This document shows positions 34,751 through 47,344 of a stretch of DNA of 64,000 bases, in pieces. A model generated the notes under the pieces. It did no database searches. It had not been told where the DNA came from and was given only the letters and a program-made list of their open reading frames with translations. Source of the DNA: Rhynchonema sp. JSB1_4 (taxonomy: Eukaryota > Nematoda > Chromadorea > Monhysterida > Xyalidae); the NCBI GenBank assembly GCA_030248065.1, contig JASAMV010004630.1, forward strand, positions 1 through 64,000. Reading direction: 5' to 3'. Numbering within the stretch: the first letter of the stretch is position 1; each line of letters opens with the position of its first letter. The translations under genes and the position numbers were made by a program.

Positions 34751-37273
34751 ATGATCGAGCCAGAACACGAGCACTGCCAGCGTTGTTTCGCATTCGAATG
34801 TCGATCGACGGGTTTCTGCGACCAAATCTATTGTCCGGAGGAATGCGGTCACCGATTGCATGTGTGCAAGGTCGAGGATCATCTCACAAATATCTGTCCG
34901 GTCGTCCAGATTGATTGTGTCAATGAACAACACGGATGTCCGTTTGTGGTACGACGTTGTGAAGCGGGCGCGCATTTGAGGTCAGATTGGGATGCTGCAT
35001 GAGTACATGAGAGGAATCAAGCTGGGCGATTTGATTGGAACTCACCGGATCGGATTTGTCTCGACGATGCAATTTTTATGCGAAACGAAGATGTTTCGAG
35101 GAGCAACTCTTCCGCGATCTAGCTGCCGTCATATCAATGAGCCTTAATATCTTCAATCCTGAAACGAAGACACTTCCGATCCCTTTCGGTGACGAATGTC
35201 ATGTTGACTAACCTGTCCGTGAATTTAACAACTCGCCAATTTCAGAAAATGTCCGGCGAGCGTTGTCAGCTGTCCGATGGAATGGAATCGCTCCACAATC
35301 AGCAAAGCGAGCAAGAAATTGTTGAAGCGAGAAAGCCGAATGAGACAGCCAACAATTGCCAAGGCCTTGGATGCACAACTCGATGTTTACGACCCGAAAG
35401 AGATCGACATCGCTTGGGCTCTGAGGGATCAACGAATAATCGCTGAGAGCTTTAAAGTGGGTCAGCTTCTGCGAAGTTAATAAAAAAACTATTCCCAGGA
35501 AAATCCTGCCAATAAAAAGAAGTTTATATCTGTTTTACAGAAAACGCGCGCCGATCGTCAGAAGCGCCAAAATCACTTCAATAGGCATCACCCTCAGATG
35601 CCACTCATCAACGCGCACGACGAAAACGAACCGAAACATACGACTGTGTGGATTCCGCTGGAAGATTTCGATAGTTCAGGTTCTAGTAAAAGTTTGATCA
35701 TTTTGAACTGGAGCTCTGTGTTCGTGTTTCCAAAAAAGTGTTGAAAACCGATTCAATTTCAGATGCTGAAGACGAGCGACGTCAGCGCGAAAAACGAGAG
35801 TACGCCGTCAAACTGAAGATGGCTCGTGAGGATTGTTACATTTGCCAAACTGACCCGTCCAGTCAACATTTGCATGTGCTCGGCAGACTCGATACCTCGT
35901 ATTCGCGCAAGCTGGAGGTTTGCGATGCGTCAAAGACCGTAAATGCTTCCATTTTATTCTTGTCAATTATTTCAGGAAGAGAAGCAAAAGATCGATGAGG
36001 AATACGAACAACGCCAACGATATCAGGACGCCGCGTTCTTGCTGCCTTTTTATCGCGACACCCTGCTCAGGGTCAACTTAGCGTTACAACAGGTGCTTTA
36101 GGTTGCTTTTCACTTTTGCTTTTTTGATGTACGCTGTTTTACAAACAAGCCAATTTCGCTCTCCAGATATCGCCGGTGCTGCCCAAAGGCCATCACGTGT
36201 ACACAATTGTTTGCTCAACGTTGATGCGACGCGACGAATTCGATTCGCACTGCGACTTCATGCACAATCACGTTCTCTCGTTGATCGATCAGTTCGCTGT
36301 GAGTGAATATCACTTGTGTCATCAATTACTATGCTAAAAATTAAACAAATTCAGCTCGCTATATTCTGAGCACTGACTGAAACATCAACACAGATTAATC
36401 GATGTGTTCACTGGCCATCTGGCTGCCGTCGATTCATTCCGCGACTCAGGCCATTCGATCGATCGCGTTCGAATGCATTCATTCGCTACAACACGCACCT
36501 GCAGGCCGTCACTGTTGTGCATGAAGATGCGAGTGACAAGGGTACGGTGATGTTTCAGAACGAATCAGTGCTCGTGAAACGTAGTGATTACATCGGGTCT
36601 GCTTTTGCATCAATCATAGTCTTCAAACGTTCCAGCTTGTGCACCTGAGCGCGATGATTACTGGAGCATACTACCGGACGACGTCTTCTTCGTACTTGCC
36701 CAATACCTCGATCCAGCCTCGTTGCGTTGTCTGTGCGCAGTCTCCAGACGCAGTCGGTCGTTGGCGATGGCCATTGTCAGACAACGAGGTTTCGTCTATC
36801 GACCTTGGTGTCGGAGAAAGGTCAATAATGTCACAAGATGGCATCGACTTGAACCGGTTGGTTGCAAAGTATTTGTGAATGATATGTGAACGCAAGTACA
36901 ATGTACATGAAGCCAAGTGGAATCAACACCTACGTACCTGCGATCGAGCTGCAGCTATGCACCCAACCCTCAGTCCCTGAGAATGGCAGCAGCCACATTG
37001 CCCAAAAGCGTATCGCCTTGTCTACCGATGGCACATTCATTACAGCATTGGTGCTATTCGACCTGTACCAGTGATGTTCCATCGTGGCACATTGACGCAC
37101 GCAGTCTCGGTTCGCACACACTCAACTGTCCGTGCAGTACCGATGATCGTGTGAAGCATGGCAATGGTAAACAAACAATGGTGTACCCAACGAAAAAAGA
37201 CGGCAAAGTATTGCCGCCACACGAAGCCGTGCTGATGAAACTTGACGTCAAGCCGCCTGAACCGCAATGGTGA
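34751..37273 (+). CDS. F-box protein with TRAF-type zinc finger, FBXO30/FBXO40-like (multi-exon)
   Basis: Likely substrate receptor of an SCF ubiquitin ligase. Exons with consistent phase: 34751-34980 (N-terminal Cys/His module: HCQRCFAFEC, CPEECGHRLHVC, CPVVQIDC, GCPFVVRRC), 35246-35456 (KCPASVVSCPMEWNR, then IDIAWALRDQRIIAESFK, both typical of FBXO30/40), 35541-35679, 35763-35917, 35976-36092, 36167-36298 (FDSHCDFMHNHV), 36394-36541 (RCVHWPSGCRRF), 36636-36820 (F-box, WSILPDDVFFVLAQYLDPAS then LRCLCAVSRRSRSL). ATG 34751 opens directly on the zinc finger, as in the family. The C-terminus is uncertain: a WNQHLRTCDR frame could end near 36980, and another frame stays open to TGA 37273. The introns at 36299-36393 and 36542-36635 each hold the decamer TGATGTTTCA or its complement. 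Confidence 0.82.
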
Positions 37274-38348
37274 TAAGGAAATCCTTATTGATGGACCAAT
37301 TTTTTATCTGAAATGCAACACTGCTCTCAATCCACCTAATACAGTGCCTTGGCTTTCAACTTTGCTTAGTGCATTATGATTCATCAAGATTCAAATCCCT
37401 TGCTCATTTGCATGTTATGGTACCAATACACCGTGTCTTAGTCGATGACACACAGTGCTTTATTATTTTAATGTTGTGCAATCACGGACTCACTTTACGC
37501 TTTACTCAAAAACTCGTGATGAAGGGAATACTATTGTATCGACTTCGGAGTTACGGAACTTTGCATTTCGAGTCAAAATGTGCAAAGATCAAAACAAAGC
37601 AGAGAGACTTGCCCTCAAGAAAGCAAGAGGATGTGAGCTGCATTGAACAAGCTTAACGTATGTAAGTACTATGTACCATTTGAGAATCCAAAATACATGG
37701 TTCTATTGTCACTTGGTGAAATGTAAAGAATAAGATACAGCAGTGAGATTTGTAAGAACCAAGAACGCCCAAAGTGTATTCGTACGGGCAAAGGCTGAAG
37801 ATGCTTTCAACAAGCAAAGGTGAAAGCTTTGGAACGCATCAAGAGACACCAGGGCATGCTTCGCACTAAAAATGAAGTCTGTACTTTCTTTGTAGTGACG
37901 TTAAGCGGGACCGCTACTTTTAGTCACTGCAAAGTACATTCACCATAAAAGCAGATATCAAGAGGGCAAGGGCGGATTGGAATATAAAATCAGGTCAAAA
38001 ATATTTACTATGTAAAGGGTGTCACTACAAAGAAAGTTGTAACGAAGTCACAGAGGCCCGAATTAAAATTGAAAGCATGGAGCCGTATCAAATTTGCAGG
38101 AAAGCAGTGTACGGCTACGACTACGGGAAGACGAAGGCAAGCTTTGTTTGGACCACATTTAATAATAGAGTTGGAGCCCTAATTTCGACCAATATAAAAG
38201 TTATTCTCGTACACCCACTGGTGAACAACTCTTACGCTGAACAAAATCAGTGCTTCAATTCTATCGCAAAATATGGTCCAAACACAACATCCCTTTGCCT
38301 TGCCCTGGGCGTAGTGCTTGCCCTCAAATTTGATACGGCTCTTTGCAG
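37274..38348. other. Gene-poor stretch with a 16-bp inverted repeat
   Basis: CTTTCTTTGTAGTGAC near 37887 and GTCACTACAAAGAAAG near 38018 are exact inverted copies, possibly ends of a small insertion. The plus frame at 38077-38676 overlaps better minus-strand coding sequence and lacks family features. Confidence 0.4.
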
Positions 38349-39470
38349 TCAGCCAATGTTCATGATGTTGCTGCTTTCATCACTCTTTAGATTGTCGGGT
38401 GTCACCAGCGGTTCTATGGTGTTGCCCGTCATCATTGCCGACGCGATTGTGCGTCGTTTCATTCGGTCACTTTCTTTCCTCAACCGTCCCGCACTCGTGT
38501 TGACGCGCGGCAGATCACAAGAATCCGGGTCATCTTCTCCGCTCATCAGACTCTTCTGTCTTCTCGGCGGCGAACTGGGACTTCGACGGAGCTGCGGTTT
38601 GACTGACAGAGCGTTCTCTTCAATTACTGAGATTTTGTTCGAATTGCCCATCGATGCCGATCGAAACGCCAGCTGACTGGTTTGAATCGGTGGTTTGACG
38701 ATCGGTTGGTGCCCGTTTGTTTGTTCATCCGCAGGTGGACGACCGCCGCACATCGTACGCATTGACGATTGGAATGCGCGGAACACACGCGTGCTGCAAC
38801 GAGGGCTCGGTCAGGGAAACGCAATGTGGTCGTAACAATCTGTTTCGTTCTCGAGCAATGCGAGCGATATTAACCTTGACGATCGGATCGAAGCGGATGT
38901 GACCTACCTTGGTCACGCGTGGATTCTTGCATTAACATATTTTAAGAAATTTACTGGAGACACTAATTTCGACCGGCTTAAAAGTTACCATTTTAGGTCG
39001 GGGAACATCTTTTACGCTTGTCGAAATTCGTGGCTTCACCAAAATACGCAATAGTCACGTAACCGTGACAGAGCCGGTCTGATCCAATCCGATCAGGTCA
39101 AAGTTAGAGCCGGTGTGATCCAATCCGATCAGGTCAAAGTTTTGACTTCAATCACGCACAAAACGTTGATGCTTGAATTCCAAATATCGCCCACCAGCAA
39201 CCAAACTTGCCATTTTATTCACCTGGTAATGAAGTAGAACAAGAGCGCGCAGAGCGCGATGTATTGTGCGACCATCTGCCAGTACAGGTAGAGCTCGATG
39301 TTGACCAGATGTAATCGAATCAGACTGACTTCATTTGAGGTGTTGGAGGCCCTCAACATGATGTAGGGCAGCGAGAAGATTGGGTCCGACATGAAGAACG
39401 GTCCTGATCCGTGTTTGTTGACTGAACTGTGATGACCGTGTGGACTCGGGTTCAATTGAGTGTAGCTCAT
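38349..39470 (-). CDS. Unassigned, probable membrane protein gene (partial model)
   Basis: Not recognised. The ATG at 39470 opens a polar N-terminus, followed by hydrophobic YLYWQMVAQYIALCALLFYF (probable membrane segment, about residues 60-80). A donor follows (ITR|gtgaat, about 39221). Downstream on the same strand, an exon with possible acceptor near 38800 encodes a Ser/Arg/Pro-rich tail (SPSSPPRRQKSLMSGEDD) and ends NIMNIG with a stop at 38349-38351. A short exon near 38930-38880 (GHIRFDPIVK) may lie between, but the phases do not close in my model. The tail looks like a disordered cytoplasmic region. Joining the two parts into one gene is inference. Confidence 0.4.
39071..39145. repeat. 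Two tandem copies of a ~38-bp unit
   Basis: AGAGCCGGTCTGATCCAATC, continuing cgatcaggtcaaagtt, is repeated immediately with one change (GGTCTG/GGTGTG). It lies in an intron of the unassigned minus-strand gene. Confidence 0.85.
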
Positions 39471-41918
39471 TTCGCGGTCTTTCTGTTTGATGACACGTAT
39501 TATTGTCGACAGGGAACTTAAGGTTATTGAACAAAATATCTACTTACGGCACGACTTATTTCACTCGACTTCTGTGAATGAATAGGTTAACTGAGTAATG
39601 ATTAAGCAGCAATGTAGGCAGGTAGCCACGTTGGATTAGCATGTTAATGACCGGATATGATCCCAAGCTATGGCATTAACACTGGTGTGATAATCTTAAC
39701 TCATGAAAGACAGAATTGACTTTGACGTGACAAACAGGTGGATCCGCATCTTTTCGATGTTGTTTTTGGTCAACACGTGCTTTCTTGGAGAACATGCCAC
39801 CCTTCGCAGCTCAATATCTGCTGGAAGTGTTTTATTAGTTTGGTTTTAGCTTAACGCTCTTATGCTGATTGCATGCTCGCACAAACACTTCTCCATCATC
39901 CTACGCCTTTCTGACTCGGAGTGGTCGGATAGTTCTTTTTATTAAGTAAGGGGCTTCAACTTGTATAATCATTTACCAGCATGTGCTTCGGTTCAGAACC
40001 ACACGTTCTACATTCACCCCAAGGTTTAGCTGCAGTGGTACCTAACTTCGGAAAGGAGCTAAGAAGCCACACTGTGCATTGGCCACACAGGAAGGACGTT
40101 GTTGTTCTTGGGTAGCTCGCGGCAGGTGCTTTCGGCGAATGATCTATGTACCTCTAACTAACATAACAAGTAAATATGCATTGTAACTGCTTTCTCGTTG
40201 CCGAAAACGGGAAAGCAAAGACACTGACATTCTATATATCAGCTGGCTGACCGCGTACTGTCATGCGTCGGTTACACCCAGCAAAAATTAATGGTCTGTG
40301 CTTGCAGTTGCACCTAAGGTAAGCATGTTCCTGTTTCCCTGCCAGCCAGAAGCCCTTCCCTGGAGACTGCGGTGAGCGAACACAAAGATTAGATATGGCG
40401 GGTATGAGTATATGATCTGATTCGGTAATGGATATGCAGCTGTAATCTGGGGATAATACTGAAATGGGAAAAATGTGCCATGCACGCAGACAGAAAGCCA
40501 GCAGCTCGGTAAGCCAGGATTAGAACGCCGCGCGCTGCTTTTGCTTGTGATGGCAACAATCGCAAAAACAAATTCGCTCATGATAATAAAGGTGCATCAC
40601 CAATCAGCAGATTCATTATAAGCTCATATAGAACTCAAACGCTAAATAACATTTTCATATGACAGAATGAGCTGCAAGGGTTCAATCTAGGTACTGAGCA
40701 GCTGTACCAACTTTGCGCGAACGCGGAATGGTTCCCAAAAATTTTATTGCTACTGGCTGGTGGTAGGGTTGAAGTACTATCTTTTAAAATTCCGCGCAAG
40801 GAAGCAGCTTGCATGCTTGTCAAAAGTTAATGTTCCAACTCCGTAAAAAAATACGTCCGAAACGAAAGTTTGCCAACTCCGAGGCCGAATGAGTGTGCGT
40901 GAGCTTAATGTATCCGCGTCCGGGCCAAGTCTTAATGACGTTATAGCCAAGTGATGCCACAGGACAAACCAATGTTATGAGCTCGGCACAAAAGTAATGG
41001 TACTACGTGATCCATTATAGCTGCATAAAGCATTAGTCGACTCATACACTGGCGTTGTACGCATTGTAAAATACTGTTTGATTCAGTTGCTCAACAGGTG
41101 CCAACATTTGTCGGAGGCTGCTGAACAAAGATCATTCGCAATAACAATATCGCATTAGTTTGAAAAAGTGAAGCTAGGCAGTTTGATTCGTAATGGACTG
41201 TATACAAGAAAAGTGATTGCTTGTTGTTTTACTGGCTGCACTTTCAATTTTAACATTCAATCCGATCCACCAATAAAAAAATCTTGGCTTTTTCATTGCA
41301 CCAGCCCGTCAGCCAAAGAACACGAATTACATACCCAGCACGAACACACATGATCGCTGAGAGCGATGCCACATTTCTTCAGCTTGTGCACTTGCGTGGA
41401 CTTGTTTGGAGCAACCAAACAAACTCACAAGGAAACTCAGCCTGCACAGTGCTAGTCTGCTTTCACGCATCAAAGAAAACTGTTATTCGTTTGAAAGCTA
41501 AGTTTGCTCACGCAAAATATATAATGGCCCAGCAAATTATCAAAATATGGTAAACATATCGTATGTAACTAAGCGTAATTATTTGAAAAGACCTGGCAGC
41601 AGATAAAGTTTAGTATTGACGTCACATGAAGGTATAGTGGACGTAATTGGAAAAAGAATATATACCATATCGGTGCATGCGCGATAGCGCACGTCCCATG
41701 GTTGCCCGGTCTTGGTGTCTTATCGGCAGCAAAAACTAACACTGCCTGTGTTTCCACAGCAAAGCACCGACGGTGTCACTATTCATACGCACGATACGTC
41801 GTTGGACCGTCCTACACCTACGTTCAAAATTTCAAACTGATCGGTTTAGGGGTTCTCGATGAGTTTAGGGTACTTAACGTGTCCCAAAAACTGCAATACC
41901 GCTCTTCTACTTTCTTTC
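39471..41918. other. Gene-poor intergenic stretch
   Basis: No exon series, RNA gene or clear terminal inverted repeat was seen. Scattered short frames on both strands lack conserved features. Confidence 0.45.
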
Positions 41919-41962
41919 TTTTATTCTTTCTTTCTTTCTTTCTTTTTTTCTTTCTTTTTTCC
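41919..41962. repeat. TTTC microsatellite
   Basis: Interrupted (tttc)n polypyrimidine tract on the plus strand, at about 41910-41962. Confidence 0.9.
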
Positions 41963-42074
41963 GGCAAAAAGTGAGTTCGAAGCTCAGGGATACGTCGTAT
42001 GAACAAACGGCCAAAACAAATTGCACCGCACTTTTCAGGGCAGAACGCTTATCCGATATAAAACATAAAAACAC

Positions 42075-42560
42075 AAGAAGAGAAATGTCTGCTTCGCAAG
42101 GCAGAACTCAGGATATGGTTCTTGTTATGATGTTACATGGATATAAAACTCTGAAACTAAATGGTTCTTTAATCCTAGATCCAGTATCAATGTATTCGAC
42201 GGCAAAAAACACACCTATACACTAAGGTGCTCTCTGACACAATGAATAACAGAGAAAGAAACCATATTGCGGTAACTTCATGGCGGCATGAAGCATAGTC
42301 ATAATAATCAGTGGCAAGGCGCGTGCAGGCGATAACATGTCTTCGTACAGAGTACCGCAATATGGTTCCTTTCTCTGTTCTCCATTGTGTCAGAGCACAT
42401 TTGTGTAGGTGTGCTTTTTCTCCGCCGTCGAATACACTGATACTGGATCTGGGATTTGAGAACCATCTTTTTTCAGAGTTTTATATATCCATGTAACATC
42501 GTAACAAGAACCATATCCTGATTTTGCCTTGCGGAGCAGGCAGTTCTCTTCCTGTAATAA
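42075..42560. repeat. Large imperfect palindrome downstream of the cyclase gene
   Basis: The left arm at about 42080-42280 (tgcttcgcaaggcagaactc, then atatggttcttgttatgatg, then tgacacaatgaataacagag) is inverted at about 42350-42560 (ctctgttctccattgtgtca, then cgtaacaagaaccatatcct, then gccttgcggagcaggcagtt). The arms are about 200 bp and the spacer about 70 bp. Probably a MITE-like insertion. Confidence 0.75.
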
Positions 42561-42647
42561 TATTCCTTCACCTAACATGTTGTTACAGTACCTAAAAAAT
42601 ATAAAACGTGCGAAGTCAAAATATGGAAATCATCCCATAAAGTGTCG

Positions 42648-45600
42648 TCACATGATCGCGCATGCTTGCGAGGCGGCTTCGATTTCCGGTTTCACTTCGA
42701 CATCGGGCACCTGTTGACTCGGATGCATCTCCCAGAGCTCGAAATAGCCATCAATCGTGTTCGTTTCGCCTAAAATGCTATTTTTAAAATTCATGATTTA
42801 AAATACAGTATGTACATCTTAAAACAATAGGGCACCTTTCGGTCGTCCGACTATCTCCCACAACGATTTGGCCTTGTTCTTGTTGAGCCAATAGGTCATG
42901 ATCGGACGCTTGATGCCTTTGATGTCCAACATTTGACGCTCCTCGAACTCCCACGTGGTCGGACCGTGCCCGGTGGCCAATCTGTGTGTGTTTATAAATA
43001 TGAAACATCAGCCAAACGGACATGCTAGAACGTTGAACGTACAGATAGGTGTCGCGGCTGACTTGGATCTTCGACGGCACACCCTTGCTCTCCATCGCTT
43101 GTCCGATCACGGGGGTGTCGCCGAACAAACAATAGCTGCAGGATAAAAAATCATGTTATTCAAACTGCTTCATCAAAACGAAATTATTTTGAATTAAATC
43201 AACGTCATATACCGTGGCATTTTCCTGCCGACAACTCCACCCACTACGGGACCGGAGTGCACGCCGATGCGGATCTGGGTTGCAGGTTGCAGAATTAGAT
43301 CGAGTAACAATTTTTCCCACCAACTTGAATTACCTATGCGTATACATGTACGTACCTGTATCGGTTCATCAGTTCCCGGTTTATTGACCTGCTTGCTCTC
43401 ATACAACATGCCAATCGCTTGACACAATGCGTGATCTTGATGATTGGCTGCTTCATCTGGTGCACCCGCCACTGCGACATACGCGTCACCAACGGTTTCC
43501 AGCTGAAATTTGAATTTCAGATGTGGTAACCCGGATCGGGCAGAATGGGATCTGCCTTGAGCACTCACATGGGGTATTCCGAATCCAAGGTTCTGGCATT
43601 AATGCCACTAATTTCAGCCGGCGTAAAAGATCTTGCTTGGGCGTCTGTCGGAAATCCGACCCGATCCGAATTGATCACCAATTTAGTTTTGATCAAAATC
43701 ACCAAATAATCGACCTTGTACATGCTATTCAATCCAACCAGTCGATCGAATCGAGTGAACAGGTCGTTCAACAGGTTCACCACATCGTATGGATTGCACG
43801 ACGAACTGATCACCGTGAACGAACAAATGTCCGAGTACACCATTGAACAGTTCTCGAATTCGCCTGTGTGATGTTTCAATTGAGGCTTAAGAAGGTCTGG
43901 TCAAGTTTTCGCGGCCATTATTTTACGTTACACACACGTCATTTTGGAATAAATCAGCAACAAACATACGCGCTTCAATCGTCTTTCCCTGTCGCAAGTC
44001 CTCGGCCACTGACGCGGGCAGAAGTTCACGCAGCAAAGCGTCACTTTTGTCCTTCTCATTTGCGACACTTTTGGCCATCTCTCGTGCCTCATTGGTTGCG
44101 TCTTCCAACTTTTTGCTGAAATGTATTTGATCAAAAGATAATACTCTCCTGAAAATCTCTCCTCATTAAATCATTCGCCGCGCTTGGCACCGGCTGACAA
44201 TTTCCACAAATTTCAAGAATCAACCACGCACTTCAGCTCCTTCTGCGACAGACGCGACTGATTCAACAGGATGAGATCACGTGCCGAATCGTGCAACGGC
44301 AGGTCACTCAGATGCAGATGGCGATCGACCAGGCCGCGCACTGTTTGCACATTCGGACTTGCCACGTACAACATGTGCTTGCCGCCGTTGATCACTGTGA
44401 TTTGACCTGCGCGTGATGTGTTGAGCGAAACATCAGTTGAACGACAGCAAAAGGTGCGAAAGTCAATGCCCCACACTCCCCGTGCCCCGTGGCAGTCAGC
44501 CCCATCTCAATCTAACAACATGAGCTGCTCTTTCCAGCCGAAGAAAACGTGACAACCGGTGTCAAACTTTGTGATCGCTCCGCTCAAAATCCCTAAAAAC
44601 AGTGACCAAATTTGATACTGGCCACTAATAACCAGCGCCGTCTCGGACAATATAAGACGAGCAAACGACCACACCTTTCAGCTGCAACTGATAGTGTTGT
44701 TTGTGGTTGTCCAATTCCTTCAAATTGAACACAAACACGCTGTTGCTGTAGCTTTTGAAGTTCTCAAAACTCATCGGCATGTCCGGATAGCTCATCTCCA
44801 ATATGTCGTTCAATTTCGTTTGTCGTCGGATGATGAATGGAAACCTGCAAATGTGAATGTTTCACGAACGTGTCAATTTTATTATCATGTCCATCCGTGA
44901 TTATCTTCCATCACTGCCAACAAACGACATTTTGCGAATGTGAGATCCAACGTGTTCCACCAACAAATTCTCGTCGAACGCACAGTGGTACGGAAAGGTG
45001 GTCGAAAAATCGTGCACAGTCAGGAAGCTGATGTCCTTTTGCAATTCCTGAAACGAAAATTTGTTCTATAGTGAGCTCTATGAGTTCTGTTTCAGGATCA
45101 CATGCAGGACCACCTCAAATTTTTCCCTCGTATCCAACGACAACAGCGAGCGACTGAGCAACGATCGTCGTGAGCCAACAGAACCATCCGTTGTCATCAC
45201 CTGATTTCATTTTTTAAATCTGTGCAAAAAAATACACAATTCGTTCAGAATTCATTCACCTGCTTGATGCTGAAAATCACATGCTCAGCGATGACCCCGT
45301 TCTCGAGCTCCTCCTGTTTTCGTTCGGTCAATTTCATCACGATGTCGGTGTCGTACAGACGGCGGGCCACTTCGCGCACAACACCTGCGTGGAAGAAATT
45401 CATTGAGTGAGATACCTATACCCTTTAAAGGCCAAAGCCTCGTACCTTTCACGATGGGATACAGTCCATTTCGTTTCGAGTAGTAGTGCAGCGTCAGGCA
45501 AGTGCCTTCGTCATCGGTCTCGCAACGGAACGACGGTCCGTTCAGTTTGGTGTTGTAGACCACATGATCGATGAAATAGTGCAGATTGTCGAGATTGTCA

Positions 45601-46387
45601 AGAAAACCCTGCAATTTGGTCTACATGTTGGGCTGTTCACAGACAGCCAAGCAACTGGTGCCATTAGTTAATCATTGCACTATCGTCAATAAATGCAAAA
45701 GGTCACCTGACCAAAGACCGGTCCGGACCGAGTACACCCAACCTGGCTTACCTGCAGATCGACCGACATTGCACGCAACAGTTCATCCCATCCTGTTTCC
45801 ATTGTGTACTGAATCAGAAATCCGCCATACGCTTCCCAGACTTCTTCAATCGGAATTCCTAGCAAGTAAAAAAAACTTGTGTTACCATAAAGTGAAAAAA
45901 TTCGAACAATAAGGCAGAACGCTTCTAACCGACAACCGTGCTCACAGCATTCACCAGACGAAATGTGTCTTCGTCGCTGTAGTGTTCCTGGAGACGTTCC
46001 TTGCCGCTCTCCATCTTTGCGACGATTCTGTGAACAAGACAATTCCACGCACATTCACGACATTTTCGCTCAAAGGACAAACGTACAATATCTGATCCCA
46101 AGCAGCGGCGCCATATTTTCGCACGATCAACTGCCAAATGCTCTCATGGATCCAACCAAACTGAAAACCGTGATGCTTTGTTCAATCACGTGACTGCAGC
46201 TATGGTCATTGTGCACGTTCGCGTTGAGGAGTGACAAAAAAGGTCGGTGCATCACACATGATTAGGAAAACGATATAACAAACGAGACCAAGCTTTGACA
46301 AACCAACGCACATAAAAGCATGACTAATCCAAGAAATGAACAAAAGAACTAAGGAATCCCACAAGGTATACGTGACACACATACCAT
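42648..46387 (-). CDS. Soluble guanylate cyclase subunit, beta-like H-NOX with alpha-like catalytic residues (multi-exon)
   Basis: Predicted gas-sensing cyclase making cGMP from GTP with a partner subunit. I infer that exon 1 contributes only ATG (46387-46385, then gtatgtgtg). The next exon starts at 46160, giving [14 protein letters not shown], like other sGC beta N-termini. Further exons encode [20 protein letters not shown] and the haem-pocket features NLHYFIDH (His position) and HYYSKRNGL (the YxSxR motif), about 45640-45440. Later come HNOBA, the signalling helix (about 44110-43960) and the cyclase domain. MVYSDICSF (about 43845) and [13 protein letters not shown] (about 43500) keep both metal-binding Asp positions. 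[14 protein letters not shown] (about 43110) lacks the Asn and Arg found in beta subunits. It ends ASQACAIM with TGA at 42650-42648; CAIM resembles a prenylation box. Introns at about 43865 and 43005 hold the intronic decamer. Confidence 0.9.
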
Positions 46388-46927
46388 CTTGATTCGAAGT
46401 CACACGTGTTTTGCGATACCAGGGGGATGCACCGTAACTACAGTACACGAATATTGTGAAGCCACATTCAAATATTTTGCAAAATGTTGTGGTATAATAA
46501 CGTGGCAGCAGATTGAGCTGACTGACACTGACTGCAAAACTTATCAGAAATGAAGAATCACGCAACCTGATTGGTTCGTGTCACGCAACATTGTGTACTG
46601 TGGCTAACTGCATTATTAATTGCTCTGATCATCGCGGACTAATTATGATAGCTACATACCTACAATATTCCCTCCGTGTACAGGAAATACTGCGCGCATG
46701 AAATATGTATTTGTGCATGAGAAATGAGGTCCCTGGTTGTTTGTCCCACTATGGCTGCGATAACCCTTGTTCACACTTGCATTCAATATTTTCGCCCATC
46801 AGGAAGATGTTGACTCTTCACACGTTGAATATCCAAATTGGGATGTTGCTCGTTTGCAATAATACCATGCGTTGTTGCAAAATTCTGGAAAGTGAAAATG
46901 AGCGAAATATAACGTGCCCAAAAATAT

Positions 46928-47153
46928 GGGTGGAATTTTCGAAACGGTGTAAAGGTCAGTTGGGCGTAAAGGTCGGTGTAAAGTTCGGTCGGAAGCTCGG
47001 TCGGCGTAGCTCGGTGTAAACGTGAAACATTGCCTGTTATTAACGTGGAATGTTTCAAGTTTACACCGAGGTCTATCACACTGAGCTGTCGACCGAGCTT
47101 TCCACCTACCTTTACACCCAACTGACCTTTACACCGTTTCGAAAATATCACCC
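46928..47153. mobile_element. MITE, GGGTGGAATTTTCGAAACGG family, copy 1
   Basis: Inverted ends GGGTGGAATTTTCGAAACGG / CCGTTTCGAAAATATCACCC, flanked by TAT on both sides (46925-46927, 47154-47156). The interior repeats GTAAAGGTC and CGGTCGG-type words in both orientations around 'cctgttattaacgtgga'. About 226 bp, non-coding. Confidence 0.85.
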
Positions 47154-47171
47154 TATGTAGTCATCATTGAT

Positions 47172-47241
47172 ATACTGCTTGTGCGTTTGCACATCTCAGG
47201 GTTTGATCACACCCTGAGATGTGCAAACGCACAAGCAGTAT
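47172..47241. repeat. Perfect 31-bp hairpin with 8-base loop
   Basis: 47172-47202 and 47211-47241 are exact reverse complements around ttgatcac. It sits between two inversely oriented MITEs and upstream of the ferlin start. The arm and loop layout resembles 20151-20234, but the sequence differs. Confidence 0.9.
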
Positions 47242-47344
47242 TGTTCAGTTTGTTCGCCATTCACACTGAATGCTTATTTTTTGCAATATCCCAAGATTAC
47301 CTGTAAATCAGTCAAGCCATGTGTTGCACAATCAGCATGGGGTG

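Noticed and set aside
36917..37273. Separate 118-residue gene
   Set aside because: Probably downstream exon or 3' UTR sequence of the F-box gene. Three frames are open here and I could not choose, so it is noted only as uncertainty in that gene's end.
38077..38676. 199-residue plus-strand protein
   Set aside because: Its second half overlaps a better minus-strand coding exon, and the first half shows no domain, start context or splice support.
41910..41962. Polypyrimidine tract of a 3' splice site
   Set aside because: It is a TTTC microsatellite on the strand opposite to the nearest gene, with no exon following.
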